A stretch of 64,000 bases of DNA from Methylocapsa acidiphila B2 (GTDB lineage Bacteria; Pseudomonadota; Alphaproteobacteria; Rhizobiales; Beijerinckiaceae): the NCBI RefSeq assembly GCF_000427445.1, contig NZ_KE386496.1:1840506-1904505 (forward strand). Reading direction: 5' to 3'. Below the pieces are notes generated by a model. The model was not told the DNA's origin and did no database searches. It saw nothing but the letters and a program-made list of their open reading frames with translations. Both the position numbers and the translations under genes were made by a program. Below are positions 49,357 to 57,205 of this stretch, piece after piece (the stretch's first letter is position 1; each line of letters starts with the position of its first letter).

Positions 49357-50397
49357 TCAACGCCCTCCAGCCTTGGCCTGCGGCAGCTGCGCCAGAGCCA
49401 GCAATTTCTCGTCGAGGGCGCGAGCGTCCGCGCGGGTACGCACGCCATATCTGAGCTTGGCCGAGCGCGCCCTCGGATTGGCGTCGATTTCGGCCTCGGA
49501 CGGAGCGATCGGCTGCTTGCCGGGCAAGAAGAAAGTCGGCTCGGGCGGCGCGGCTTCGCCCGGCAAGCGTCGCGACGCCGTTTGCCCGCGCCCCGAGCGC
49601 GCCGCGAAGAATTGCTTGACGATTCTGTCCTCGAGCGAATGAAAGGTCACGACGACGAGGCGGCCGCCCGGCTTCAACAGAGCTTCCGCCGCGACAAGCG
49701 CGTGCACGAGTTCCCCGAGTTCATCATTGACCGCAATTCTGAGCGCCTGAAAGGCGCGCGTCGCTGGATGCACGTCTCCCGGCTTGGCCGGAGCGACCCG
49801 GGCAATCATCGAGGCGAGTGCGGCGGTCGTCAAAAAGGGCGCTTTGGCGCGATCGACGACGATCGCCCGCGCAATGCGGCGCGAGGCCCGCTCCTCGCCG
49901 AAATAATAAAAAATATTCGCCAGCGTTTCCTCGTCCGCGGCATTGACAAGATCGGCTGCGCTCGGGCCCGAGCAGGCCATGCGCATGTCGAGCGGGCCTT
50001 CGGCGCGAAAGGAAAAGCCGCGCTCGGCATTGTCGAGCTGCATGGAAGACACGCCGATGTCGAACACGATGGCGTCGAAATCGGCGAGCCCAATCCGCTT
50101 CGCCGCCTGGCCGAGGCAAGAGAACCGCTCTTGCGCCAAGATAAGGCGCCCTTGGGCGCGCCGCACGAGTTCGGCGCCCTCGCGGATCGCGTTGGGATCT
50201 CGGTCCAACGCCAGAACCCTTGTTCGGGGCTTCGACAGGATCGCGCGCGCGTAGCCGCCAGCCCCGAAGGTCGCATCGAGATAAAGACCATCCTCGCGCG
50301 GGTCGAGCGCGCGCATGGCGTCCTCACGAAGCACGGGAACGTGTCGGGCCGGTCCGCCAGCGGCGAGGTCTTCCTCTTCGCCGCGGCCCGACGTCAT
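49357..50397 (-). CDS. rsmH: 16S rRNA (cytosine1402-N4)-methyltransferase RsmH
   Basis: 346 residues from the ATG at 50397, overlapping the mraZ stop (ATGA). SAM-binding region YLDATFGAGGYARAIL with LALDRDPNAI, the conserved FDIGVSSMQLDNAERGFSF, and C-terminal VVVTFHSLEDRIVKQFF. It methylates C1402 in the decoding centre of 16S rRNA. Formerly MraW. It has a full-length match to the family's usual ~310-345 residues. Confidence 0.97.
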   Translation of the reverse strand: MTSGRGEEEDLAAGGPARHVPVLREDAMRALDPREDGLYLDATFGAGGYARAILSKPRTRVLALDRDPNAIREGAELVRRAQGRLILAQERFSCLGQAAKRIGLADFDAIVFDIGVSSMQLDNAERGFSFRAEGPLDMRMACSGPSAADLVNAADEETLANIFYYFGEERASRRIARAIVVDRAKAPFLTTAALASMIARVAPAKPGDVHPATRAFQALRIAVNDELGELVHALVAAEALLKPGGRLVVVTFHSLEDRIVKQFFAARSGRGQTASRRLPGEAAPPEPTFFLPGKQPIAPSEAEIDANPRARSAKLRYGVRTRADARALDEKLLALAQLPQAKAGGR

Positions 50398-50885
50398 TCC
50401 CGTGCTCCATGCGGTCGCGGCGCCAAATCCGGCGCCGCGTGTCTGGCGCTGAGCTGTTTTCGTAATTCGCGCACCCGGTTTCTGGCCTCGTCCAGATGCG
50501 CCTGAAAACGGCCCGGCTCCCAGAGCTGAAACTTGTGCCCGTGTCCCACGAAAGTCACTTCCGTCCCTATTTGGGCGTAGGATTTTAGACTTTCGGTCAG
50601 GATCACGCGCCCTTCCGAATCGACTTTCAATATTTCGCTCGTGCCGATGAGCGCGGTCGAAAACAGATCGCGCTCTTCCGAATAAGGGGAAAGCCGGCCG
50701 AGAAGCTCGTCGATTTCCCGCAATATGGCGTGACCGCCGCAATCGAGCGCCTCCTGATCGATCGAGGGATGAACGTAAAGCCCCTCGAAACCGTCACGCG
50801 CCAGCACGGCCCGAAATGGCGCTGGAATCGACACGCGTCCCTTGGCGTCGAGCCGGTTGGTGTAGTTCGAGCGATATCCGTCCAC
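50394..50885 (-). CDS. mraZ: transcriptional regulator MraZ
   Basis: 163 residues from GTG 50885, with GGGGGA just upstream; this start begins the conserved YRSNYTNRLDAKGRVSIPA. Two SpoVT/AbrB-like MraZ domains are visible (NRLDAKGRVSIPAPFRAVLA and KVDSEGRVILTESLKSYAQI), each with the DxxGRxxxP-like core. MraZ represses its own dcw operon by binding repeated TGGG motifs. Such a repeat lies 87-122 bases upstream. First gene of the minus-strand dcw cluster. Confidence 0.96.
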   Translation of the reverse strand: MDGYRSNYTNRLDAKGRVSIPAPFRAVLARDGFEGLYVHPSIDQEALDCGGHAILREIDELLGRLSPYSEERDLFSTALIGTSEILKVDSEGRVILTESLKSYAQIGTEVTFVGHGHKFQLWEPGRFQAHLDEARNRVRELRKQLSARHAAPDLAPRPHGARE

Positions 50886-50971
50886 TCCCCCACCCCGAAC
50901 CCGGCGCGTTGCGCCATCGGCCGATCCAGACCCCACGCAAAGGCGGCGCAGACCGACGAACAAGAACGCAA

Positions 50972-51007
50972 CGGGATGATTTGGGATAGCATGGGATAAT
51001 ATGGGGG
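50972..51007. promoter_or_regulatory. probable MraZ operator: four 10-bp-period GGG repeats
   Basis: On the plus strand CGGGAT (50972), TGGGAT (50982), TGGGAT (50992) and TGGGGG (51002) recur exactly every 10 bp. MraZ of E. coli is known to bind TGGGN direct repeats separated by 5 nt upstream of mraZ. Position and spacing fit; here the repeats read TGGG on the strand opposite to mraZ. Confidence 0.75.
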
Positions 51008-51070
51008 TCAATGTGAATTGCGGAGCTACAGGGGGCGCCCCGGCCCTGGCGAGGGTCGTATGTTCTTGAT

Positions 51071-51271
51071 ATGTTCAAGATGGCGCTCAAGCGCGTCGGA
51101 TCGGCGCCCCCCAGCCTTGAAGACCGTCCAATCATCTCGCTTTTGTCGGAGGCGGCGAAACCGGAGGCTGAGATCAAAACCCGCGCCTCGGATGCGCCTA
51201 TGCGCAAAAAACGCCGTCCCGCTCAGTTCGCGGCCTTGTCAGCTCCGCCCTGCCTCTTCGGGCGGGCATGA
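51071..51271 (+). CDS. possible small protein, unknown
   Basis: A 66-residue open frame beginning MFKMALKRVGSAPPSLEDRP with a mixed, protein-like composition and a basic C-terminal part (MRKKRRPAQF). The ribosome binding site is weak, and its end overlaps the convergent gene at 51223 by 49 bases. It could equally be non-coding sequence between mraZ and that gene. Low confidence. Confidence 0.25.
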   Translation: MFKMALKRVGSAPPSLEDRPIISLLSEAAKPEAEIKTRASDAPMRKKRRPAQFAALSAPPCLFGRA

Positions 51272-51414
51272 TTCGGCCGCCCGACTTTCCCGCTCGGTTG
51301 CGTCATCGAGACCGGATCGCTAGCCGGGAAAGTATCCAAGAGGGCGTCGTCGAGCTCGTCGCTCAACGCTCGCGCCAGTTTCTCTTTCGATTTCGCCTTA
51401 GCTTCATTGGTCAT
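51223..51414 (-). CDS. small conserved protein with DTFPASDP motif
   Basis: 63 residues starting MTNEAKAKSKEKLARALSDE. The middle LDDALLDTFPASDPVSMTQP is a motif I recall in many short rhizobial proteins of unknown function. The N-terminus is Lys/Glu helical and the C-terminus is Arg/Lys-rich (GRPNHARPKRQGG). No TM segment or signal. Likely a real but uncharacterised, possibly stress-related, cytosolic protein; the stress idea is a guess. Confidence 0.65.
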   Translation of the reverse strand: MTNEAKAKSKEKLARALSDELDDALLDTFPASDPVSMTQPSGKVGRPNHARPKRQGGADKAAN

Positions 51415-51551
51415 CGGTCTCTCGCTCTCTTTTCGTTTAGACGCGAAAGGAACGACGCCGTTGCCCGAATGTTCCGCGACTGATTTTTGCGGCGCGGGTC
51501 AGCCGCAACCCTGAAATGCCATCAATCTTGAACGTGAGAGCAGGATTTTCC

Positions 51552-51590
51552 GCGAAAAACCGGTTTTCCCTTTTTCGCATCCCGCTCTAG
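51552..51590. repeat. dispersed palindromic intergenic repeat, copy 3
   Basis: GCGAAAAA at 51552-51559 and TTTTTCGC at 51571-51578 form a perfect 8-bp hairpin, followed by CCGCTCTAG. Same family as 13025-13063 and 22515-22555. It lies directly behind the ArsR-family gene and could serve as its terminator. Confidence 0.55.
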
Positions 51591-51886
51591 GAGAAATCCT
51601 CCTTCAGGCGCCGCAAGAATGCGTCGATCACGTCCCGCCGCAACGCGTAGCTCGCGAATTTGCCCTCACGGAAAACCTCGACCAATCCAGCGAGTTCGAG
51701 CTCGCGCATATGATGAGACAGGGTGGCTGGACTAATTGAGAAGCAGTCGCGCATCGCGACGCAAGGAACGGCGTCCCGGCGTTTGCCGAGACGCTGCAGA
51801 ATTTCATAACGGCGCCTATCGGCCAAGGCCCGAGCAATAAGGAGAAACTGATCCTCCGTCAGGGTCTTGCCGATCGAGCCAGACAT
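51587..51886 (-). CDS. ArsR-family winged-helix transcriptional regulator
   Basis: 99 residues from the ATG at 51886 (AAGG upstream). Winged HTH: DQFLLIARALADRRRYEILQ then the recognition region SISPATLSHHMRELELAGLV and a beta-wing (VFREGKFASYALR). Metal-type Cys pairs (ELCVCDL in ArsR) are absent; the Cys residues in PCVAMRDC may or may not sense. It lies 87 bases downstream of the SDR gene on the same strand. A perfect 12-bp inverted repeat ahead of the SDR is a candidate operator. Confidence 0.88.
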   Translation of the reverse strand: MSGSIGKTLTEDQFLLIARALADRRRYEILQRLGKRRDAVPCVAMRDCFSISPATLSHHMRELELAGLVEVFREGKFASYALRRDVIDAFLRRLKEDFS

Positions 51887-51973
51887 TCGCCAACCTTTGC
51901 GCAAAAGCGCTTTGCCGACCTCGCGCCTCCTCGCGCGAGCCGGCCTCAGGCATTCGTCCGGCCCGACTGCGTC

Positions 51974-52723
51974 TTAGCGCAAGCCGCCGGAGACGGCCAG
52001 CGTCTCGCCAGTCACCCATGCGGCCTCATCCGAGGCGAGGAAGACAACCGCCGGCGATATGTCCGCCGGCAAGCCGACGCGCCCGAGCGGCGTCATCCCG
52101 ACCATGGCCTTTTCGGCCTCGCTTCCGACAATGCCCATGGCGTCTGTTCCTTCGGTCGCGACCAGCCCCGGATTGATCGAGTTCACCCTGATTTTCTTCG
52201 GCCCGAGTTCCTTGGCGAGTACGCGGGTCACGCCGTTCACGGCGTGCTTGGTCGCTGTGTAGATGACCGATTCAGGCGGATTGATCGTGCTCGCCACGGA
52301 GCCAATGTTGATGACGCTGCCGCCCTCGGGACCGAACTGGCGGGCGGCCTCCTGCGTCGCAAGCAGCAAGCCGAGTACGTTGATGTTGAATTCCCGATGA
52401 AACTCTTCCTCGGTCACCGCGTCGAGCGGCAAAAACTTGTAAACGCCGGCATTGTTCACAAGTATGTCCAGCCGCCCGAAGGCTTGCTTCGCCTCGGCGA
52501 AAATTCTCTTCACGTCGCCGAGCTTGGCGACGTCGCCCTGAACGGCGATCGCCTGTCCGCCCTTGCCCTTGATCTCCGCGACAACTTTTTCCGCGCCTTG
52601 CTTGTCGGAGGCGTAATTCACAACGACAGCCGCGCCCTGGGCCGCGAATTCCCTGGCGATTCCAGCGCCAATCCCTTTCGAAGCGCCTGTGACCACCGCT
52701 GTCTTGCCCGATAATTTTGCCAT
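51974..52723 (-). CDS. short-chain dehydrogenase/reductase (SDR)
   Basis: 249 residues from the ATG at 52723; the upstream extension to 52792 would run through the operator. Classical SDR: cofactor motif TGASKGIG, structural NNAG (ILVNNAGVYKF), catalytic Ser in NIGSVAST and YxxxK in YTATKHAV, and the C-terminal ASDEAAWVTGETLAVSGG. FabG-like oxidoreductase; NAD(P)H-dependent reduction of a carbonyl compound, substrate unknown. Transcribed together with, and probably repressed by, the downstream ArsR-type regulator. Confidence 0.92.
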   Translation of the reverse strand: MAKLSGKTAVVTGASKGIGAGIAREFAAQGAAVVVNYASDKQGAEKVVAEIKGKGGQAIAVQGDVAKLGDVKRIFAEAKQAFGRLDILVNNAGVYKFLPLDAVTEEEFHREFNINVLGLLLATQEAARQFGPEGGSVINIGSVASTINPPESVIYTATKHAVNGVTRVLAKELGPKKIRVNSINPGLVATEGTDAMGIVGSEAEKAMVGMTPLGRVGLPADISPAVVFLASDEAAWVTGETLAVSGGLR

Positions 52724-52752
52724 GTCTGGTAACTCCGCAAATTCACGATGAT

Positions 52753-52782
52753 TTGATATTTCGACAAGTATCGAAATATCAA
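52753..52782. promoter_or_regulatory. perfect inverted repeat, candidate ArsR-type operator
   Basis: TTGATATTTCGA and its exact complement flank a 6-base spacer (12-bp arms). It begins 30 bases upstream of the SDR start codon, a position expected for a repressor site, and its AT-rich ATAT/TCGA design resembles ArsR-family operators. Confidence 0.75.
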
Positions 52783-52996
52783 CCAGGCTCATCTAAGGCG
52801 CCGACGGCATTGTTTCAAGCGGCGTCGAAAGAGGCGAGAAAGCGGTCCGCCGGTCGCTCGGACATCGCCAGAAATCAAATTGAAATCTGAAGGCGCGCCG
52901 AGCGCTCGAAACAACCCCCGCGACGCGCCCCGAGTTCTCGGCTCGAGCGCATCGATCGCCCTGAAAAGCCAGTGGTTTTGTTTGGAAGCGCGAAGC

Positions 52997-55816
52997 TCAG
53001 TTGGCGAGGACGCGAGCCGAGGGAAAGGCGATCTCGACCAAGGTTCCTTCGTCCTTTTTGCTCTTGATCGAGAAAAAAGCCCGATTGGCCTCGACAAGGG
53101 CCTTGGTCAGGGGAAGGCCGAGCCCCGTGCCCCCCGTCGGGCGCGACACGGCGAGCTGGCGGAAGGGCTCGAGAGCGATCTCAATATCGGCCTCCGACAT
53201 CCCGACGCCTGTGTCGCGGACGCGCAGTGAGACATGGCCGGCGTCGCTCAGCGCGGTCGTGACGATCACCTGGCCGCCCGGCTGATTGAACTTCACCGCA
53301 TTGGAGAGGAGATTCAGCACGATCTGTCGGAGCGAGCGTTCATCGGCGAAAAGATGCGGCAAGCCGGGCGCGAGCGACAGCCTGATGACGACGCGCGCGC
53401 GGCTCGCCTGCGGCTGCATGATGGAGACGCATTGCGAGATGATGCGATTGGCGTCGACCTCACGAAAATCGAGATCCATCTTGCCGGCCTCGATCTTCGA
53501 CAAGTCCAGAAGATCGTTGACGAGGCTCATGACGAGCGCGCCGGAATTATGAATATCCTTGAGATATTCCTTGTAGCGCTCATTGCCGACTGGACCGAAA
53601 CGCTCGTCCATGATGACTTCGGCGAAGCCGATAATCGCATTGAGCGGCGTGCGAATCTCGTGGCTGACCCTGGCGAGGAATTCTGATTTCAGCGCGCTCG
53701 CCCGTTCGGCTTCCTTGCGCGCCTCATCGAGCTCCCGCTCAACTTTCTTCCAATGGGTAACGTCGCGCAAAAGCGCGCAAAAGCGGGTCTCGAGATCGCG
53801 CGCGCCGCCGCCCGGCGCGGCGCCGATGCTAATTCGGCCGAGCGTCATGAATATCGGGATCACGCCGCCTCTGCGGGCGAGGCCCATGACCTCGCGCCCG
53901 TCATTGAGCAGGCTGGCGACGCCGCCCGATTTGACGCCCTCGAAATAATCGTCGACGCAGGCCCGGCTTTCGGGCGCGATCAGCGTCATGAAAGGCTGGC
54001 CGATAATATCGGCCTCGTCATAGCCGAACAAAGCCTCGCCGGACCGGTTCAGGGCGAGTATGCGCCCTTGCGAATCGAAGGTCAGGACGCCGTCCATGAC
54101 CGTGTCCAAAATGGCGCTGAGCTCCCGCGCCTCGCTCTTGTAACGCCGCCGCTCCCCATCGATGTCGGCGACGGGACTGGGCAGGAGACTGACCAATTCG
54201 GCCTCTCGTCCATCCCATTCGATCGCCTCGCGACGCGCGCGCATCGCCGCGTTGCCGCCAGCCGGCCCGCGCAGCTCTACGAGTTCGCCGTCGCTATTCG
54301 CGTCCAGGCGGGCGACGGACGCGAAGACGCGGGCCTCGAGCGCCGCTTCGAGGCTGGCGCAACCGACCAGGTTCAACAAAAATCGGTTGGCGAAGACAGG
54401 CGCTTCGTCGCGGCATATCAGAACGCCCATCGAGAGCTGGTCGAACCAAGCGGCTTGCCCGCCGCCGGACTGGGGCGTTTTCGCGTCCGGCTTTTGAGCC
54501 GCGGCAAGGCCCAATCGCGTCCGAGCCGCGTCGATTCCATGCGGGACCGCTTCGGCCGGCGAATCGCCCGAGCCGCTCGTCTCGCGCGCTGCCGCGGCTA
54601 ATCTGGAGCCGAGCATGCTTGCGATGGCGTCGAAGGCGTCGCGCTCATCCGAGGTCAGATCCGGCCCCCGTCGGCCGCCCGTCGCGGCCCGCATCGGGCT
54701 CGATGCGCTTTTCGCAGCTTCGTCCGATGCGGGAGAGGGGCGAAGCGGGATCACATTGATCGCCTCCGCCGTCGGGAAAGCGGGTCGCCGCTCTTTCACG
54801 ATCGGACTTGCCGGAACCGAGACAGGATCCTGCGCTTGCTCGCGGACGCGCTCGCTTGGCCGCGCGCCTGAACGTGACGACTGGTCCAGTTGCGTTCGGT
54901 CGATATGAATCACGCCGAAACCGCGATAGCCGACAAAGCATCGATCCCGGTCATAGGTCGGCGCCGCGCCGAAACTAATCCGAACCGCCGCGTCCGCGCC
55001 ATCGATCGGCCATAAAACTTCGACGCCGCTCCATGGCTCTCGCCGCGCCATCAAATCCGCGACCCGCGGTCCCTGACGAGCGTCGAGGCCGCGCACGAGA
55101 TCGACCCAATTCTGGCCGACCAGATTCCCTGCCGTCGCGCCCACGACCTCGCCGAGTTGCGGCGTGACCGCGACGATTCGATCCTCGGCGTCGGTGCGCC
55201 AGACAAATCGAACGGCGCTGATGTCGCCTTTATTCGCCGACGGGCGCTGGTCCCCGTCTTCGCCCGCTTGGGAAAGCGTTCTTGCGCCAGCCTCCGCTCC
55301 AATGCGGAAATCCTCGCGCGCGGCGTCGTCCGGTCTATCAAGAAGATCCAAGGCCGCGGCGGCGAATAGAGTAGACCCGTCCTCACGGGACATCCGGCGA
55401 CATATAAGCGTGACGCTTCGCGTCGCTGGAGGCAGGACGAAGCGCAGCCTTTCGACCGAGGGGCCGCCATCGATCGGCAAGGCGCGCGCGAGATGGGCGA
55501 GACGCCTCGCGCCGGGATCGTCCGCAGAAAAAAGCCGATCCGACAGATCCTCGAGGCAGCTCGCACCGAAGAGGCGCATGAGGGATCGGCCGGCGAAAAT
55601 AGCCTGCCGCGATTGCGCGCTCTCAAGGACGACGAGCCCATCCGCGCCTAGGCTCAACGGCAGATCCCGCAGGACCCTGGCGACGTCTTCCTCGTTCAAA
55701 TCGGCCTCGAAACGAGATTCCAAAAATGGCTCCAATAGGCCACGTCCCCGAGCCAAGCGTCGTCGCGGCTGCGTTCGAGAAGCGTAAAAAGAATCGAGTC
55801 CACGCCGCGACCGCAC
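52997..55816 (-). CDS. PAS-domain sensor histidine kinase
   Basis: 939 residues with no TM segment, so cytosolic. PAS-like modules occupy at least residues ~205-310 (RFVWRTDAEDRIVAVTPQLG) and ~575-690 (ILDTVMDGVLTFDSQGRILA). They precede a HisKA domain with His719 in RVSHEIRTPLNAIIGFAEVI, then HATPase boxes NLLSNAVKFNQPGG, VRDTGVGMSEADI and GGTGLGLPLTKALVEA. The domain order and HisKA sequence resemble the PleC/DivJ/PdhS group controlling cell cycle and polarity in alphaproteobacteria, but the assignment to one member is not secure. There is no receiver domain. The start could be later, as the first ~30 residues are Arg-rich. Confidence 0.88.
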   Translation of the reverse strand: MRSRRGLDSFYASRTQPRRRLARGRGLLEPFLESRFEADLNEEDVARVLRDLPLSLGADGLVVLESAQSRQAIFAGRSLMRLFGASCLEDLSDRLFSADDPGARRLAHLARALPIDGGPSVERLRFVLPPATRSVTLICRRMSREDGSTLFAAAALDLLDRPDDAAREDFRIGAEAGARTLSQAGEDGDQRPSANKGDISAVRFVWRTDAEDRIVAVTPQLGEVVGATAGNLVGQNWVDLVRGLDARQGPRVADLMARREPWSGVEVLWPIDGADAAVRISFGAAPTYDRDRCFVGYRGFGVIHIDRTQLDQSSRSGARPSERVREQAQDPVSVPASPIVKERRPAFPTAEAINVIPLRPSPASDEAAKSASSPMRAATGGRRGPDLTSDERDAFDAIASMLGSRLAAAARETSGSGDSPAEAVPHGIDAARTRLGLAAAQKPDAKTPQSGGGQAAWFDQLSMGVLICRDEAPVFANRFLLNLVGCASLEAALEARVFASVARLDANSDGELVELRGPAGGNAAMRARREAIEWDGREAELVSLLPSPVADIDGERRRYKSEARELSAILDTVMDGVLTFDSQGRILALNRSGEALFGYDEADIIGQPFMTLIAPESRACVDDYFEGVKSGGVASLLNDGREVMGLARRGGVIPIFMTLGRISIGAAPGGGARDLETRFCALLRDVTHWKKVERELDEARKEAERASALKSEFLARVSHEIRTPLNAIIGFAEVIMDERFGPVGNERYKEYLKDIHNSGALVMSLVNDLLDLSKIEAGKMDLDFREVDANRIISQCVSIMQPQASRARVVIRLSLAPGLPHLFADERSLRQIVLNLLSNAVKFNQPGGQVIVTTALSDAGHVSLRVRDTGVGMSEADIEIALEPFRQLAVSRPTGGTGLGLPLTKALVEANRAFFSIKSKKDEGTLVEIAFPSARVLAN

Positions 55817-56023
55817 GCAAAAAGTTTAATTTTTATATTATGCGCCTCATGCCTCGCCAAATCAACGACGAAGCCTCAGTTTGCCGGCGCGCGGGACCTT
55901 GCGCGTCCGAGATCGAAGGTGGCGAAATTCATTGCCCGCGGCGGGCCGCCGCCAAACCCTTGCAATCCGGCCCTTGCAATCCGGAAACGTTCCTCTTAGG
56001 GTCCCGCGCTGAAAATAGGCCGC

Positions 56024-56100
56024 GCCGCCATAGCTCAGTTGGTTAGAGCGCTAGATTGTGGATCTAGAGGTCCCCCGTTCGAGCCGGGGTGGCGGTACCA
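56024..56100 (+). tRNA. tRNA-His (anticodon GTG)
   Basis: 77 nt including an encoded CCA. Acceptor GCCGCCA pairs with TGGCGGT; D-stem GCTC/GAGC; anticodon stem CTAGA/TCTAG with loop TTGTGGA, giving GTG (His); T-stem CCCCG/CGGGG. The discriminator is A73 and the base before G1 is C, so this tRNA-His lacks the G-1/C73 used by most bacteria, as known for many alphaproteobacteria whose HisRS has adapted. A phage-like region begins downstream, so its 3' end may be an attachment site. Confidence 0.95.
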
Positions 56101-56442
56101 ATAAAATCAATGGCTTACTAGATAATCCGAGCGGCTTTTCACCTCCAAAAATAAGTTTGTCGCCACCGGATAGCCACGCGAGCCGTCTTCAAGCGCCTGC
56201 ATGGTCCGGCGGCCATTCGCCAGGAAACCGCCGACCTCCATCGCGATCGACCAGCAGCGGCATCCCCTTCGTCGCCCGCCAAGCAACTTCCCAGGCTCGC
56301 TGTTCCGGCGAATCGCGCTTGATCCAAACGCCCAGTAAAGAGGGCTTAGCGAGTAACGCCGCGCCGCCGCAAACGTCGGTCGGAGGCAACCCAGCTCGCG
56401 GCCGCTTTCATCCCCCATTGGCGGTGGGGAAACTCGTGGTTT
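56101..56442. other. region between tRNA-His and phage-like genes
   Basis: No integrase is seen here. A minus-strand ORF at 56189-56389 (66 residues, MPPTDVCGGAALLAKPSLLG, later VWIKRDSPEQRAWEVAW) reads like a protein but ends in a stop after which the same frame carries on without a clear start. It may be a small or truncated phage gene. Confidence 0.35.
56189..56389 (-). CDS. possible small phage-region protein
   Basis: 66 residues ending FPGEWPPDHAGA. Composition is plausible (WIKRDSPEQRAWEVAWRATK), but the ribosome binding site is weak and no family is recognised. It may be a truncated relic next to the probable attachment site. Confidence 0.3.
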   Translation of the reverse strand: MPPTDVCGGAALLAKPSLLGVWIKRDSPEQRAWEVAWRATKGMPLLVDRDGGRRFPGEWPPDHAGA

Positions 56443-56889
56443 TCAGATCGCGAGAAGATCTTGGAGCAGACGAGCAGCGCCGAACATGTCGCGCGTCAGT
56501 GGCCAATGATCATCCTTAAAAACATCATCGCTAACAATTTCATCCGCGCGACACCAAAGGAACGCACGCGCCTTCACCTTCAGACCAGCCAAGGTCTCGG
56601 CACGCAATTCAATAATTTGATCGACGATCTCCGAATTCTCGGACGAGATCTTCTCGAAAACCTCTTCGGTCACGAGTAGATTATCGCTCCCGTCAAAGCA
56701 GGCCTTCTCTCGCTTCCAGCCCTTCTCAAGCACGGCTCCAAGGGCCAGCAGTTCCGCATCTGCGGGAATGGTCGCTTTTCCCGCCGCTATGGCCAAAGCT
56801 CCGAAGGCGGCGCCGGCCGATCCGGCGGCGATGAAACGACGGCGATTCGGCGAGCCGGGATTACTTACTGGAATGGTGACGTCCTGCAT
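56443..56889 (-). CDS. protein with twin-arginine (Tat) signal, unknown function
   Basis: 148 residues. The N-terminus carries NRRRFIAAGSAGAAFGALAI, a consensus-like Tat signal (RR, hydrophobic core), so export of a folded protein is likely. The remaining ~110 residues are acidic and helical (VLEKGWKREKACFDGSDNLL; EIVDQIIELRAETLAGLKVK). Transcribed divergently from the XRE regulator with an 82-base shared promoter region containing a palindrome. I do not recognise a characterised family. Confidence 0.7.
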   Translation of the reverse strand: MQDVTIPVSNPGSPNRRRFIAAGSAGAAFGALAIAAGKATIPADAELLALGAVLEKGWKREKACFDGSDNLLVTEEVFEKISSENSEIVDQIIELRAETLAGLKVKARAFLWCRADEIVSDDVFKDDHWPLTRDMFGAARLLQDLLAI

Positions 56890-56913
56890 TAGAAAGCTCC
56901 ACGAATGGTTGTA

Positions 56914-56932
56914 ATCAACAGTTTATGTTGAT
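56914..56932. promoter_or_regulatory. palindromic operator between divergent Tat protein and XRE genes
   Basis: ATCAACAGTTTATGTTGAT has perfect 7-bp arms around 5 bases, in the 82-bp divergent intergenic region. A further half site TGTTGA lies at about 56964, close to the XRE start. Likely bound by the adjacent XRE regulator; that is inference. Confidence 0.65.
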
Positions 56933-56971
56933 ACCATCCGCGGAGTTATTCCGTCAATAGAAAATGTTGAA

Positions 56972-57205
56972 ATGATACCTTCCCAATGCCGCGCGGCCCG
57001 CGCTCTGCTCGACTGGACACAACCCAAGCTGGCCGAAGCCGCGGGCCTCGGCCTCTCGACGATCGTGGATTTAGAACGCCAACGCCGCGCAGTTTCCGCG
57101 GAAACCCTTTCAACTATCCGCACTGCCCTTGAGTCCGCCGGCGTCGAGTTCATTGCCGAGAATGGCGGCGGCGCCGGCGTGCGGCTGAGGAAAAACACAA
57201 CGTGA
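56972..57205 (+). CDS. XRE-family HTH regulator
   Basis: 77 residues from the ATG at 56972. Cro/CI-type HTH: CRAARALLDWTQPKLAEAAG then LGLSTIVDLERQRRAVSAET. The C-terminus is GVEFIAENGGGAGVRLRKNT. It lacks a signal-peptidase-like domain, so it is a small repressor. It likely controls the divergent promoter via the palindrome at 56914. Its stop overlaps the GTG of the next gene (GTGA). Confidence 0.88.
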   Translation: MIPSQCRAARALLDWTQPKLAEAAGLGLSTIVDLERQRRAVSAETLSTIRTALESAGVEFIAENGGGAGVRLRKNTT

